The notes: a model not told the origin generated them from the letters alone. A stretch of DNA of 7,206 nt from Clostridia bacterium (GCA_007136565.1 SLGS01000117.1:1-7206), one strand, 5' to 3'. Positions 1-5,857 are shown, counted from the first letter of the stretch. A program made the numbers and translations.

Positions 1-80
1 ACCTGGCGGAACTATTGCATCTACTGCGACAAAGCGGGATCGACCTGATCCCCGAAGTGGAGGGTCGAGACGAGGCCTGA
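1..80 (+). CDS. C-terminal end of an unidentified upstream protein (partial)
   Basis: An open frame enters from the left edge and stops at TGA 78-80. It gives about 25 residues ending in IPEVEGRDEA, preceded by a leucine-rich, helix-like stretch (LAELLHLLRQSG). The composition is protein-like (amphipathic helix, short strand, charged tail), which is why I read it as the end of a real gene, but it is too short to assign a family. The frame continues open after the stop as far as TAA 177-179. Whether this gene is co-transcribed with the SDR operon 440 bases downstream is unknown. Confidence 0.45.
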   Translation, partial: LAELLHLLRQSGIDLIPEVEGRDEA

Positions 81-523
81 GCGCCGCGCAGCCGTGGCCG
101 CGGGCCAATCTATGGCATCCCGGTCGCTCCGGGGATTTCGTCCCGGCAAGAATGGGTGGCCTTTGAACTGGTGAACTAACGGCAGCATCCTTCGCCGGAC
201 GCAGCAATTCTTTGTCGTCGTAGGCTCATCTACTCCGGATGAGGTTTCCCGGGCACTCGGCGGGGGTGCCGGCTTCAGCCTCGCGTTCGACCTTCGGACC
301 GCGGCGATCCCCTCCGTGTCCCCGGGTACAGTGAACCCGCAGGCATGTCTACTACTACTCGCGGTCGCTATCGCACTTACCGACTGGTGGTGGACCCTGT
401 CCCGAATGCCATTCTCTCCGGCCGAATTCGTGGTGCGTCCGATGCGACGCATAGGGAATCGCCAAGGCCGGGGCGGGGAAGACCCAGGTTTCATCGGGAT
501 CATCGAACGAGAGGTGAGTCTTT
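81..523. other. Long intergenic region upstream of the SDR operon
   Basis: No convincing gene is seen on either strand. One plus-strand frame is open from 175 to 588 and its first part has a coding-like third-position GC bias, but its only usable starts are GTG 316 and later codons without a good ribosome-binding site. It also runs 65 bases into the well-supported SDR gene in another frame, so I do not call it. An imperfect hairpin lies at 249-272 (GGCAC 252-256 pairs with GTGCC 266-270, extended by CC/GG across a one-base bulge) and could be a weak terminator for the upstream gene. The operon promoter is presumably here, but I see no sigma-70 box pair that I would defend. Confidence 0.5.
434..451. 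promoter_or_regulatory. Inverted repeat, candidate operator of the SDR operon
   Basis: TGCGTC at 434-439 is the exact reverse complement of GACGCA at 446-451, separated by CGATGC. An overlapping near-palindrome, ATGCG-A-CGCAT, occupies 442-452. The repeat sits about 72 bases before the GTG start of the first SDR, where a transcription-factor site would be expected. Size and spacing fit a dimeric helix-turn-helix repressor site, but no regulator gene is visible in the window and short inverted repeats arise by chance in GC-rich DNA. Confidence 0.25.
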
Positions 524-1351
524 GTGGTTCACGAGTTCCAGGATACTTCAGTATTGGTCGTCGGTGCTTCGGGGCTAATGGGTGGTGAAATCGCTGCGGC
601 CTTCGCCCGGGCGGGAGCAAGGGTCATGCTATCCGACATCGACGGGTCGGGGGCCGAGGGCAGGGTTGAAGAGCTGCGGGGCGAGGGGTGCGATGTAGCC
701 TTCCACCGCGCAGACGTTACGGATGCCGCGGATGTCCACGACCTCTTGCGCCATACTCTCGAGGCACTAGGTGGTATAGATGTCGTGGTGAATGCGGCCG
801 ATGTTAGGGTGTTCGGCCCGGCGGTCGACGTCCGCGAGGAGAGATGGAAGGCGAAAATCGAGGTGGCGTTCAAGCCGTTTTTCCTCCTGTTCGGTGGGGT
901 GGCCCGCCATTGGATCGAGGAGGGGCGGACCGGACGCATGATCAGTATATCGTCGACGGAGTCGACCATTCCCTACCCGGGTTCGGTGGCGGAGTCCGCC
1001 GCCAAGGCCGGCGTCGACATCCTGACACGGGTAATGGCGTGCGAGCTGGGACCAAGCGGGATAACCGTCAATGCCATAGCGCCCGGGATGACGCGAAAGC
1101 GCCAAGAAGACCCCGGTTTTTCGGCGGAGTACATCGAAAGCTACATGCACCATATACCCCTCGGTCGCGCCGGCGAGGAGCGGGAGATAGTCGATGCGGT
1201 CTTCTTCCTCGCATCCTCCGCCGGCAGTTATGTCAACGGTCAGACCCTGGTCGTCGATGGCGGGTACAGCGCCGGGATCCCGGCCCTGCAAGTCTCGGGA
1301 GAGCCCCCGACACAGTGGTTGGGCTTCGACCGCGATCGGGAAGGGGTGTGA
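524..1351 (+). CDS. SDR-family protein, first of a pair, catalytic Tyr replaced by Glu
   Basis: This 275-residue protein has the length and fold signature of a classical short-chain dehydrogenase/reductase (NAD(P)-dependent Rossmann enzymes, cytosolic). Visible elements: glycine loop GASGLMG (14-20), Asp38 after strand 2 (usually NAD rather than NADP preference), VNAAD at 89-93 in place of VNNAG, Ser144 in SISS, Lys161, GITVNAIAPG (179-188) and VVDGG near 245. The residue 13 after the catalytic Ser and 4 before the Lys, normally Tyr, is Glu157. The helix-4 Asn position (VNL-like motif) is Ala115. The glycine loop is also degenerate: Thr is replaced by Val13 and the middle Gly by Leu18. The start is GTG 524, the first start codon after in-frame TGA 515-517, preceded by GAGGTGA. 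A 28-residue tail follows the final strand. It is probably a partner of the next SDR. Whether it has redox activity is doubtful. Confidence 0.9.
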   Translation: MVHEFQDTSVLVVGASGLMGGEIAAAFARAGARVMLSDIDGSGAEGRVEELRGEGCDVAFHRADVTDAADVHDLLRHTLEALGGIDVVVNAADVRVFGPAVDVREERWKAKIEVAFKPFFLLFGGVARHWIEEGRTGRMISISSTESTIPYPGSVAESAAKAGVDILTRVMACELGPSGITVNAIAPGMTRKRQEDPGFSAEYIESYMHHIPLGRAGEEREIVDAVFFLASSAGSYVNGQTLVVDGGYSAGIPALQVSGEPPTQWLGFDRDREGV

Positions 1352-1355
1352 CGAC

Positions 1356-2195
1356 ATGAAGGATCTAGCGGGAAAGGTCGCCGTGATCACCGGGGGCGCT
1401 GGTGGGATCGGTCGATGCATAGTGGCGGAACTGGCTGAAGCGGGAGCGCGGTGCGTCGTCAGTGACATGGATGACGAGTGGGGCCAGTTGGTCGTCGCAG
1501 AGATCGAACGAGGTGGCGGCGAGGCCTTCTACGTGAGCACCGACATCACCGATAGTTGTGAAGTCTCATCGTTGTTCGCCGAGACGGTACGGAAGTTCGG
1601 ATCCGTGGATATCGTCGTCAACGTGCCGGACATACAGGTCCTCGGACCACTGCACGAATTGAAAGAAGACCACTGGGATAAGAAAGTTGACGTTGCACTA
1701 CACGGTGCGTTCCTGGTTTGCACCGAGGCCGCTAGGATCATGCTTTCCCAGGGCCGAGGAGGCCGCATAATCTGCATATCGTCGACGGGCGGATTCCTGG
1801 CCCGCCCAGGGCACGGTCCGCACTCCGCATCCAAGGCGGCGCTGAATGCCATGGTGCGAGCCATGGCATTGGAACTCGGTGAGCACGGGATCACCGTAAA
1901 CGCGGTGGCTCCGGGCGGCACCGACGTGGTCGGTCCCTCGAGGAAGGGGGGCTTCAAGCCCGGGCAGACCGATAAGATCCTCGAGGTGATGCCGGTGAAA
2001 GAGCTCGTTCACCCCGAGGCGCACGCCCATGCCGTGGCGTATCTAGCCTCGGAAAGGGCGTCGTTTGTCACGGGCCAGGTACTGGTCGTCGACGGGGGAT
2101 TCATCGCCGGTAAACTGACCGTGGGCGGGGAGATAGAAGATACGGTCCCCGCCGGGCTCGACTCGATGCGAGGAACGGATGGTGGGGATGTATGA
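1356..2195 (+). CDS. SDR-family protein, second of a pair, catalytic Tyr replaced by His
   Basis: This is a 279-residue classical-SDR-fold protein. ATG 1356 is preceded by AAGGGG at 1341-1346 and lies 4 bases after the previous stop, so it should be translationally coupled. An in-frame extension back to 1194 exists but overlaps the first SDR and would add non-SDR residues. The cofactor half is canonical: TGGAGGIG (12-19) and Asp37, predicting NAD(H). The catalytic half is not: VNVPD (88-92) replaces VNNAG, Ala114 replaces the helix-4 Asn, Ser143 is kept, and the Tyr site is His156 (HSASK, with Lys160 intact). The usual GITVNAVAPGG follows, and VVDGG lies near 246, with a 31-residue Gly-rich tail. 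It shares with the first SDR the unusual VNxxD motif followed by a GP and a Trp at matching spacing, so the two are paralogues. It probably forms a heteromer with that protein. The substrate is unknown. Confidence 0.92.
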   Translation: MKDLAGKVAVITGGAGGIGRCIVAELAEAGARCVVSDMDDEWGQLVVAEIERGGGEAFYVSTDITDSCEVSSLFAETVRKFGSVDIVVNVPDIQVLGPLHELKEDHWDKKVDVALHGAFLVCTEAARIMLSQGRGGRIICISSTGGFLARPGHGPHSASKAALNAMVRAMALELGEHGITVNAVAPGGTDVVGPSRKGGFKPGQTDKILEVMPVKELVHPEAHAHAVAYLASERASFVTGQVLVVDGGFIAGKLTVGGEIEDTVPAGLDSMRGTDGGDV

Positions 2196-2446
2196 ACTCA
2201 CTTGTATCTCCGAGGGTTACACTGTACATCCAGATCCACGATGGGCGTCCCCGTTCGCAGAAGGTGGCGCTGGCGAAAGCGCTGACCGATGCCTGCGTGC
2301 AGGGCGTATCGGGATTGGTACCCGAGAACGTAAGTGTCTCGTTTCGGGTAGTGAGTTATGACGATGTCTCCTTGGGTCCCGACCTATTGAGCGACGTCGT
2401 GGGACGGAAGGTGGACGAAGATGCCGACACTTCACCTGCACGTTAA
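2192..2446 (+). CDS. 4-oxalocrotonate tautomerase-like subunit lacking the N-terminal proline
   Basis: This 84-residue protein overlaps the second SDR stop by ATGA. It aligns with the tautomerase superfamily: strand RVTLYIQIHDGR, then RSQKVALAKALTDA matching the family helix (the usual pattern is GR..EQK..L...VT.A), then PENVSVSFRVV as the second strand. Family members use Pro1, exposed after Met removal, as catalytic base or nucleophile. Counting back from the conserved QK (Lys24), the Pro1 position is Val9, and eight residues (MNSLVSPR) precede it, so no catalytic Pro1 can form from this start and no Met-Pro start exists nearby. Arg19 falls at the Arg11 position of 4-oxalocrotonate tautomerase. 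The gene runs 26 bases into the next tautomerase gene, giving a charged C-terminal tail. I infer a non-proline subunit of a hetero-oligomer. Confidence 0.8.
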   Translation: MNSLVSPRVTLYIQIHDGRPRSQKVALAKALTDACVQGVSGLVPENVSVSFRVVSYDDVSLGPDLLSDVVGRKVDEDADTSPAR

Positions 2447-2621
2447 CGTGAGCCAGACCCAGGATGAGAAGCGCCGCTTGACGACGCTGGTCACCGACGC
2501 CGTGGCGGATACCCTGGGCAAAAAGCCCGAGGACGTGACACTTTATCTGCATTACCACGTTGGAGGCGATCAGGATATGGCCTTTGGGGGATCGTTGGTT
2601 TCTGACAATCGACCGGAGTAA
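2421..2621 (+). CDS. 4-oxalocrotonate tautomerase-like subunit with Pro1
   Basis: This 66-residue protein has the typical size of a 4-oxalocrotonate tautomerase monomer. It starts MPTLHLHV, so Met removal would expose the catalytic Pro1. The helix QDEKRRLTTLVTDAVADTLG and the strand PEDVTLYLHYHV, followed by FGG, match the family plan. Two substrate-binding arginines of the archetype are missing: counting from Pro1, the Arg11 position is Gln and the Arg39 position is Thr. ATG 2421 has a strong site, GGAAGGTGG at 2406-2414, and lies 26 bases inside the preceding tautomerase gene, so coupled translation and equimolar production are likely. Together the two small proteins are probably an alpha/beta tautomerase (or a hydratase or decarboxylase of the same superfamily), with this subunit supplying the proline. 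The reaction is not predictable from sequence. Confidence 0.87.
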   Translation: MPTLHLHVNVSQTQDEKRRLTTLVTDAVADTLGKKPEDVTLYLHYHVGGDQDMAFGGSLVSDNRPE

Positions 2622-2635
2622 TCCGGGTATCGACG

Positions 2636-2677
2636 CGGGAGGACGCACCGGTGGTTCGCGAACGGTGCGTCCTCCCG
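2636..2677. terminator. Perfect 15-bp hairpin ending the SDR-tautomerase operon
   Basis: The arm at 2636-2650 (CGGGAGGACGCACCG) is exactly complementary to 2663-2677, with a 12-base loop that itself contains the palindrome TTCGCGAA (2655-2662). It begins 14 bases after the stop of the second tautomerase and lies between convergent genes, so it could stop transcription from both sides or protect mRNA 3' ends. There is no U-tract after it on either strand, so a classical intrinsic terminator is not fully met. Confidence 0.7.
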
Positions 2678-2842
2678 TACCATTCCAGAAGTCTTTCGTC
2701 CCAAGGATGTCTCGATGCCGAAGGCATTCCGCCGCCCAGTGGCCGCGGGTCTATCCCGATTCCACGGGGGTCGAGGGGCTCTTGTCGGTCCGGCCCGTCC
2801 AACTGCGGAGGGGATCCGGTCTCCGACGGGTCGGTGCTCAGT

Positions 2843-3820
2843 CTACCCGCCGAGCGATAGGGCGCGCGCCGGATTTTCGATCATTATGGCCTCCACCTGG
2901 GCGTCGGAGAGCCCGGCGCGACTCTTCAACATGGGCAAGAAGACCTCGCTTATGTGCGTGTAACCCAGGCCACCGGCATCCCGGAATAGTCCCGCCCCGT
3001 TGCATCGATCGGTGCCGAACAATAGGCGAGAGATGTGTCCCCGGTCGATCATCATCTTTACGAGGTCCGAGCGGGTTTCGTCCATCAGCCACTGGTACTG
3101 TCCTATGACATCGAACTGCACGTAACACCCGTGTTCCGCTAGTTCGCTCAGCACGTTGATGTCGGGCCGCTCGTCGACGTGCCCCACGATCAACCGGTGG
3201 GCGTGACCTCCCTCTTCCCGAAAGATCTTCAGGTGCTCGATCCCGACGGTCCCGCCGGGGATCTCGTAACGACGCGTACCCGTGGTGTGGGTAGTCACGG
3301 CGGCACCCGTCTCCAGCGATGCCCTCACGACGGCCCGCAGGACCTTGAGTTCGACGGCCTCTATCCTTGCGCGCATTATACCCGACTTGAAGAGACCGGG
3401 CCTTACACCGGTGTCGGGATCGCCTTCCTCGAGGTCTCGCACCAGGATCTTCGCGATTTCCCCCACGCTCGCGCCGTCGACCCACCCGGGTATGCTGGGT
3501 TCGGTGTAAAACCCAGACGTTGCTATGATGTGAACCCCGCTGCGCTCGGAGAAGTCGCGCAACCGGGCGAGGTCTCGTCCCCAGTGTTCGGTGGTGACTT
3601 CCACGAGGGCGCGTCCTCCGTCGGCGTAGTAGAGGCGAAGTTCCTCGAGAACCCGGTCCTCGTCGTCGAGGATCATCGTGTCCCGCACATCACGCGTAAC
3701 CGAAGGCAATAGGTACCCGCGCTCGATATCGCTGAAATCACACCATATGTGCTCGTGGGTTTGGCAATACCCGAGGTCGGTTGGACTTATGTCGCCTCGG
3801 ACTGTCCTGACCATGCTCAT
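2843..3820 (-). CDS. Phosphotriesterase-family metal-dependent hydrolase
   Basis: This 325-residue TIM-barrel hydrolase belongs to the phosphotriesterase family within the amidohydrolase superfamily. All six binuclear-metal ligands can be placed: His22 and His24 in QTHEHIW, Lys145 (the lysine carboxylated in the archetype) in GLFKSGI, His178 in VTTHTTG, His214 in VGHVDERPD and Asp271 in LLFGTDR. The N-terminal VRGDISPTDLGYCQTHEH and C-terminal MIENPARALS are typical of the family, and the protein is full length with no signal peptide, so it should be cytosolic. Relatives hydrolyse lactones, esters or phosphoesters, and many are lactonases rather than true phosphotriesterases. The substrate here is unknown. 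ATG 3820 or ATG 3814 could be the start. Neither has an ideal ribosome-binding site (AAAGGT lies 14 bases before the first). It converges on the tautomerase operon and diverges from the importer, which suggests a shared pathway. Confidence 0.92.
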   Translation of the reverse strand: MSMVRTVRGDISPTDLGYCQTHEHIWCDFSDIERGYLLPSVTRDVRDTMILDDEDRVLEELRLYYADGGRALVEVTTEHWGRDLARLRDFSERSGVHIIATSGFYTEPSIPGWVDGASVGEIAKILVRDLEEGDPDTGVRPGLFKSGIMRARIEAVELKVLRAVVRASLETGAAVTTHTTGTRRYEIPGGTVGIEHLKIFREEGGHAHRLIVGHVDERPDINVLSELAEHGCYVQFDVIGQYQWLMDETRSDLVKMMIDRGHISRLLFGTDRCNGAGLFRDAGGLGYTHISEVFLPMLKSRAGLSDAQVEAIMIENPARALSLGG

Positions 3821-3825
3821 GGTTT

Positions 3826-3856
3826 ATTATCGCGACCTTTCGAAATGCTTTCTCAA
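3826..3856 (-). promoter_or_regulatory. Candidate promoter of the hydrolase gene, possibly leaderless
   Basis: On the minus strand TTGAGA (3856-3851, 5 of 6 to TTGACA) is followed after 19 bases by GATAAT (3831-3826, 5 of 6 to TATAAT). Transcription would begin about 6 bases further on, at or next to ATG 3820, giving a leaderless or nearly leaderless message. The 19-base spacer is longer than optimal, so this is only a candidate. Confidence 0.3.
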
Positions 3857-4094
3857 CACCTCGCCGGTTCTAGGTCGACTTCGTCGCGGCGGGATCATCG
3901 TGTCCCTCGCCGGTCGGTGCCCACCCGGGGATAACGGTCCTCCGACAAAGAGATTATGTCCTAATCGATGCCCCGAGGCGGCGGTGTCTTCCGCGTGCTG
4001 CCCCATTGATTCCACGCCCGCTCGGAAAATCCTGTTCCAAGATTGGCTCAAAGGAATTCAAACTATCATGCAGAATACGTCCAGTTAGATCGGA

Positions 4095-4100
4095 TATAAT
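4095..4100 (+). promoter_or_regulatory. Perfect -10 box upstream of the importer operon
   Basis: TATAAT at 4095-4100 matches the sigma-70 consensus exactly within an AT-rich patch in otherwise GC-rich DNA. No good -35 box is present at 16-18 bases. The nearest candidate, TGCAGA at 4069-4074, matches only 3 of 6 with a 20-base spacer. That pattern fits a promoter needing an activator. Initiation near 4107 would give a leader of about 105 bases before ATG 4212. The same patch read on the minus strand offers TATATT (4103-4098), so bidirectional initiation is possible. Confidence 0.5.
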
Positions 4101-4211
4101 ATAGGATGGGTCCGGATAATTCGAAAACTGCGTCGCATCTCGTTTTGCCCGGTACCCGTGACAAAATCATTGTCGGAGACCGTGTCACATTCCTGGGGAG
4201 GTATCGAAGGT

Positions 4212-5765
4212 ATGTCCCGCAAACATGCAATGCTTGTCCTCGTCGGCCTGTTGTCTCTATCGCTTCTTCTTTTCGGATGCTCGGGTCCATCGGGAGAACC
4301 ATCTGCACCTTCCGGGGATGAGATCACCGAGATCATCATCGCGAATCCCACCGACGTGACCACGATGGATCCCGGTTGGAGAACGGTGATGTCGGATCAA
4401 TACGTGAATTATTACACTTTGGATACTCTCTTCATTCGCACGCCCGAGGGTGACTTGGTTCCTTCCCTCGCGGAGTCGATAGAAGCCCTCTCCGACACGG
4501 AGTGGGAGGTCAAGTTGGTCGAAGGCGTAACGTTTCACAACGGCGAGAGTTTCGATGCCGAGACGGTCAAGTTTAGCTTCGATCGCATGTTCAATCCCGA
4601 TGATCCCAGCCCGTCCGCTGGCCGCTTCGATACGATCATCGAAGTGCGGGTCGTCGATGACCACACCGTGCACCTGATAACGGCAGAGCCCGATCCCCTG
4701 GTGCCGGCCCGCATCGCGCAACTGGACATGGTGCCCCCGGGATACTACCAGGAGCACGGTAGGGATCACTTTGCCAGCAATCCCGTCGGTACCGGCCCGT
4801 ACGTGTTCAAAGAATGGGTCAAGGACGATCGCGTAGTACTCGAGGCAAACCCCGATTACTTCTTGGGCGAGCCCAGCGTTCCCCGGATAATTTTCAAGCC
4901 CATTCCGGAGTATTCCACCAGGCTGGCCTTGCTTCGCACGGGAGAGGTTCACCTGATCCCCAACGTTTATCCCGACGACGCCGCGGACCTCGGTGGCGAA
5001 GACGGCATAGAGGTCTATTCCACCAATACCATGCGTACCATGGAATTGATGATTCGCCCGGATCTGGAACCGACCGACAACAAGTTGGTGCGACAGGCCA
5101 TGAACTACGCGGTGGACAAAGAGGCCATCGTCAACGAGATCCTCAGCGGTTTTGGGGAAGTGGCCAACGCGCAGGTAATAGGTCCCATGTACTTCGGGTA
5201 CCACCCGGAGCTCGAGGCATACCCGTACGATCCCGATCGGGCGCGCGAACTCCTGGCCGAGGCCGGGTACCCCGATGGTGTTGACGTCGAGTTCTACACC
5301 CCGGCGGGGCGTTACACCATGGATACCGAGATCGCCGAAGCCGTAACCGAAATGCTCAACGACGTGGGTATCAGGGCCCAGCTGACCAAGTTCGAGTGGG
5401 GAGTATACGCTCAACTGCAGCAGGACAAGGATCTCGGCCACATCAACCTCTTCGGGTTCATGAACCCCATGTACGATGCCGACGGCGTCATGCACGGCCT
5501 GTTCCGCTCCGGGGTGATCTGGGGCGTGGGACCGTACTGGCAGGTTGATCGCGTGGACGAGTTGATCCAAGAGGGCAGAACCGTAATCGACCCGGATACC
5601 CGGGAAGCCATATATCACGAGCTCGCCGAGATCCTGCGCGACGAGGCGCCGGTCATCTTCATGCACCACATGACCGAGATCTACGGAGCCCGCGACTTCG
5701 TCGAGTTCACCCCTCGCCCGGACGATTGTCCCGACGTGTTCGGCAAGCCCTTCATGGGTCAGTAG
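4212..5765 (+). CDS. ABC importer solute-binding lipoprotein, family 5 (DppA/OppA type)
   Basis: This 517-residue extracytoplasmic binding protein would capture solute for the permeases that follow. ATG 4212 is chosen because GGGGAGG (4195-4201) precedes it and it gives a clean lipoprotein signal: MSRKH, a hydrophobic core, then lipobox LFGC with Cys23 as the lipidated residue, followed by a Ser/Pro/Gly-rich linker. An extension to GTG 4158 would spoil the signal peptide. Family 5 features: TTMDPGW near the N-terminus of the mature protein, FHNGESFDAETVKFSFDRM (from Phe108), GTGPYVFKEW (from Gly193), the YDPDRARELLAEAGYP motif in lobe two, and a final EAPVIFMHH stretch. Length is normal for the family. 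Family members bind oligopeptides, but also nickel, opines, sugars and other solutes, so the ligand cannot be read off. The adjacent catabolic genes favour a small organic compound. Confidence 0.95.
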   Translation: MSRKHAMLVLVGLLSLSLLLFGCSGPSGEPSAPSGDEITEIIIANPTDVTTMDPGWRTVMSDQYVNYYTLDTLFIRTPEGDLVPSLAESIEALSDTEWEVKLVEGVTFHNGESFDAETVKFSFDRMFNPDDPSPSAGRFDTIIEVRVVDDHTVHLITAEPDPLVPARIAQLDMVPPGYYQEHGRDHFASNPVGTGPYVFKEWVKDDRVVLEANPDYFLGEPSVPRIIFKPIPEYSTRLALLRTGEVHLIPNVYPDDAADLGGEDGIEVYSTNTMRTMELMIRPDLEPTDNKLVRQAMNYAVDKEAIVNEILSGFGEVANAQVIGPMYFGYHPELEAYPYDPDRARELLAEAGYPDGVDVEFYTPAGRYTMDTEIAEAVTEMLNDVGIRAQLTKFEWGVYAQLQQDKDLGHINLFGFMNPMYDADGVMHGLFRSGVIWGVGPYWQVDRVDELIQEGRTVIDPDTREAIYHELAEILRDEAPVIFMHHMTEIYGARDFVEFTPRPDDCPDVFGKPFMGQ

Positions 5766-5790
5766 AGGAAAATCACCGATAGTTTCCGCA

Positions 5791-5821
5791 CCCGGTGGGG
5801 AGGGTCCACCTCCTCACCGGG
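5791..5821 (+). terminator. Hairpin between binding-protein and permease genes
   Basis: CCCGGTGGGGAGG (5791-5803) pairs with CCTCCTCACCGGG (5809-5821) over 13 positions with one G-U pair and a 5-base loop (GTCCA). It begins 25 bases after the binding-protein stop. There is no U-run after it. Hairpins in this position commonly act as attenuators or block 3' decay, so that binding protein is made in excess over the membrane subunits. I infer the same role here. Confidence 0.65.
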
Positions 5822-5857
5822 CGACGATAACCGTCTAGGTGCTGGAGGCCTGGTTCA

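Larger units (their letters stand above)
3821..4211. other. Divergent intergenic region between hydrolase and importer operon
   Basis: This 391-base stretch separates two divergent transcription units and holds no gene I can support. Its right half is markedly more AT-rich than the flanking genes, as expected for promoters. Besides the promoter candidates listed separately, it contains two short overlapping inverted repeats: GGAA 4024-4027 with TTCC 4035-4038, and CCAA-GA-TTGG at 4037-4046. They lie 50 to 70 bases upstream of the TATAAT box, a plausible place for a regulator to bind, but both are short enough to be chance. Confidence 0.5.

Noticed and set aside
316..588. 90-residue plus-strand frame with a hydrophobic segment
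   Set aside because: It has a GTG start without a good ribosome-binding site, overlaps the SDR gene by 65 bases, and its tail reads like an out-of-frame translation.
21..620. 199-codon minus-strand frame across the upstream gap and the SDR start
   Set aside because: It is Arg/Pro/Ser-rich with no motif, and it overlaps the well-supported start of the first SDR.
1194..1355. N-terminal extension of the second SDR
   Set aside because: It overlaps the end of the first SDR, while ATG 1356 has its own AAGGGG site and gives the normal short SDR N-terminus.
2678..2842. Possible small gene between the tautomerase operon and the hydrolase
   Set aside because: The open frames here run across the hairpin or antisense to the hydrolase and are Arg/Pro-rich. 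I see no start with a good ribosome-binding site.
4158..4211. Earlier GTG start for the binding protein
   Set aside because: It would put 18 polar residues before the lipoprotein signal peptide. ATG 4212 has a strong Shine-Dalgarno site and a normal signal.
4257..5669. 470-codon open frame antisense to the binding-protein gene
   Set aside because: The sense strand has a lipobox and full family 5 motifs. The antisense translation follows from codon bias and shows no recognisable domain.
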